Assembly: GCA_022410635.1 (NCBI GenBank)
Contig: JAJVDF010000019.1
Span: 1,343,749-1,407,748 of the forward strand
Direction: 5' to 3'
DNA length: 64,000 bases
From: Tretioscincus oriximinensis
Taxonomy: Eukaryota; Chordata; Lepidosauria; Squamata; Gymnophthalmidae
How positions within the stretch are numbered: the stretch's first letter is position 1; the number at the start of each line of letters is the position of its first letter. A program made the position numbers and the translations under genes. The notes beneath the pieces are model-generated. The model saw only the letters and a program-made list of their open reading frames with translations, searched no databases and was not told the origin of the DNA. Shown piece after piece: positions 62,674 through 64,000 of the stretch.

Positions 62674-63625
62674 GAATGAAACAATTGTCGTTCTGATCAC
62701 ACTGAAAACATTTTTCTCTTTTTTCTTCTGGACAGAGTAATGCAAACCTGACGCTGAAATCCCAAGGTCATGTTTCAGTGGTTGTGGCTATTGAACCTGC
62801 TTGAATAAATGCCAGTTTCCCTTTGTTACCTCAAATGTCACTCAGGATATTTTCCTGGTCTTCAGAAACAGCTATTGGGAACAAACAGAATCTGAAGGTG
62901 AAAGGAGAGCAAAGAGTCTCAGTAATACATGACCTCTAACAATATTTCTAGAAAGCAAAGTCTAATATCCTATTTTTTTTATCCTGCAAGTTTTGCTTTT
63001 CCTATTCTCAGCCCACTGAAGTTTGCATTGTGCATTGCATAAGACTGAAATTCACAAGAGGATTTTAGGGGAAAAATCTTAGTATCGTAGAAAATCAAGA
63101 GTATTTTAAAGAGAAGGTAACCTTAAGTTTTATATGTTTATAATTTTCTGGATTAAGTGTGGCCCAGAATACAATTTTAAATAAATTATAAAAGATTTAA
63201 AAAAATTAGGGTGGGGGAGGAGGAAATCAAATCTAAATTAATAAGGTATAGCAATTCTTCTAAATCAGAGTCTGAATGGCTGTGACTATACCTTTATTTT
63301 TATTCCTTCTGAAGATATGAAGAATGAGCTTAATCCTCCCCCCAGACTAAAACCCATATCATTAGGCTTAAATATGTAACTATGGTCTGTGAGATGAAAT
63401 TCCTAATCCCTGCAACAACAGCAAAGCTTCAAAGTTTTCTGATACAGAACAACAGAAATATCTCCAGAAAAGGGACAAAACAGAATTGTGACAGAAACAT
63501 TCTGAAGCAATTGATTCTCCTTAGAAATCTTTACAACTCTACTTTATTACCTGAGTTGTGTTTGCTGATGATTTTTGAAACACCAGAATATTGTAATGAT
63601 CAATAAATATTGTAATGAGTAACTG
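62674..63625. other. Intronic DNA, nothing recognised
   Basis: AT-rich; no exon or repeat recognised. Confidence 0.5.
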
Positions 63626-63715
63626 GCAAGGAGATCTCATAGCATCAAACATGAATAAGGAAGGCAGCATGAACTTTTTAAAACAAGACCCAGCATCTGA
63701 TGAAGTAATTTGTTT
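63626..63715. mobile_element. Truncated MITE of the 26053 family
   Basis: GCAAGGAGATCTCATAGCA and then GGCAGCATGAACTTTT parallel GCAAGGGGGTCTCATGGTAC and GGACAGCATGAACTTTT at 26053-26098. The similarity ends where the CR1 at 63716 begins. Confidence 0.55.
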
Positions 63716-64000
63716 ACATAAGAACATAAGAAGAGCTATACTGGATCAGGCCACAGCCCATCGAGTCCAGCATTCTGTGTCACACAGAGGCCCACCAGAT
63801 GCACCTGGGCAGTCCAAACAGAGGAAAACAAAAAATGCTGCTCCTGTTCGTGACTCCCTGCAAATGGTATTTCAAAAGTCCTGCCTGTTGCTCCATCCCG
63901 GAGGCTACATCCAGACAACTATCTTAGTATCCATTTATACCCTTAGTGTCCATAAACCTGTCTAGTCCTGTCTTGAAACTATCCAAGCTGTTAGCTACCA
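63716..64000 (-). repeat. CR1-type LINE 3' end, running off the window
   Basis: It begins ACATAAGAACATAAGAAG and reads through the complement of the 3' UTR (ATCGAGTCCAGCATTCTG) into the C-terminal RT region, still continuing at the window edge. Very close to the complement of 35890-36100, so probably young. Confidence 0.88.

Overview
This is an AT-rich stretch of vertebrate nuclear DNA, most likely from a squamate reptile and possibly a gecko-like lizard. The repeat content supports that. There are many 5'-truncated CR1-type LINE copies ending in a TTCTTATG-type 3' motif, tRNA-headed SINEs with (TTC)n tails resembling Sauria SINEs, MIR-like SINE tails ending in (AAATA)n, and short hAT-like and other non-autonomous DNA transposons. 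Nothing looks bacterial: there are no operons, and the only long open frames are retrotransposon fragments. The species call is inference from repeat style.

One host gene is visible. Five short exons on the minus strand (45961-45851, 36589-36428, 29696-29532, 23898-23734, 19909-19745) encode a linker and four consecutive thrombospondin type-1 repeats (TSR1-TSR4) of ADGRB3 (BAI3), the brain adhesion G-protein-coupled receptor. All five are flanked by AG/GT splice sites and by phase-1 introns, so they form one continuous frame with introns of about 9.3, 6.7, 5.6 and 3.8 kb. The upstream CUB-domain exons and the downstream HormR, GAIN and seven-helix exons are not visible. Positions 1-19744 should therefore be the next intron and 45962-64000 the previous one.

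Layout: 1-19744 is intron with SINEs, a possible solo LTR, two hAT-like elements, CR1 and L1-like fragments, a large inverted repeat, a SINE nested in another SINE, and an assembly gap (16146-16502). 19745-45961 is the TSR exon cluster, with a compound AAT/GAT microsatellite, a well-preserved CR1 3' end, a five-copy 17-bp minisatellite and several MITE-like elements. 45962-64000 is intron with inverted-repeat elements, a GC-rich low-complexity block, three further CR1 copies, a decayed non-LTR reverse transcriptase and a hairpin hAT-like MITE.

I found no convincing new gene system. The features most worth a second look are structural. Several sites carry a perfect short hairpin, two of them with an overlapping direct repeat, which suggests local template-switch mutation; one lies in a CR1 copy where sibling copies in the window show the ancestral sequence. 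There is a family of inverted-repeat elements seen at four places, a MITE family seen twice (once inside a CR1), and nested insertions that allow relative dating.
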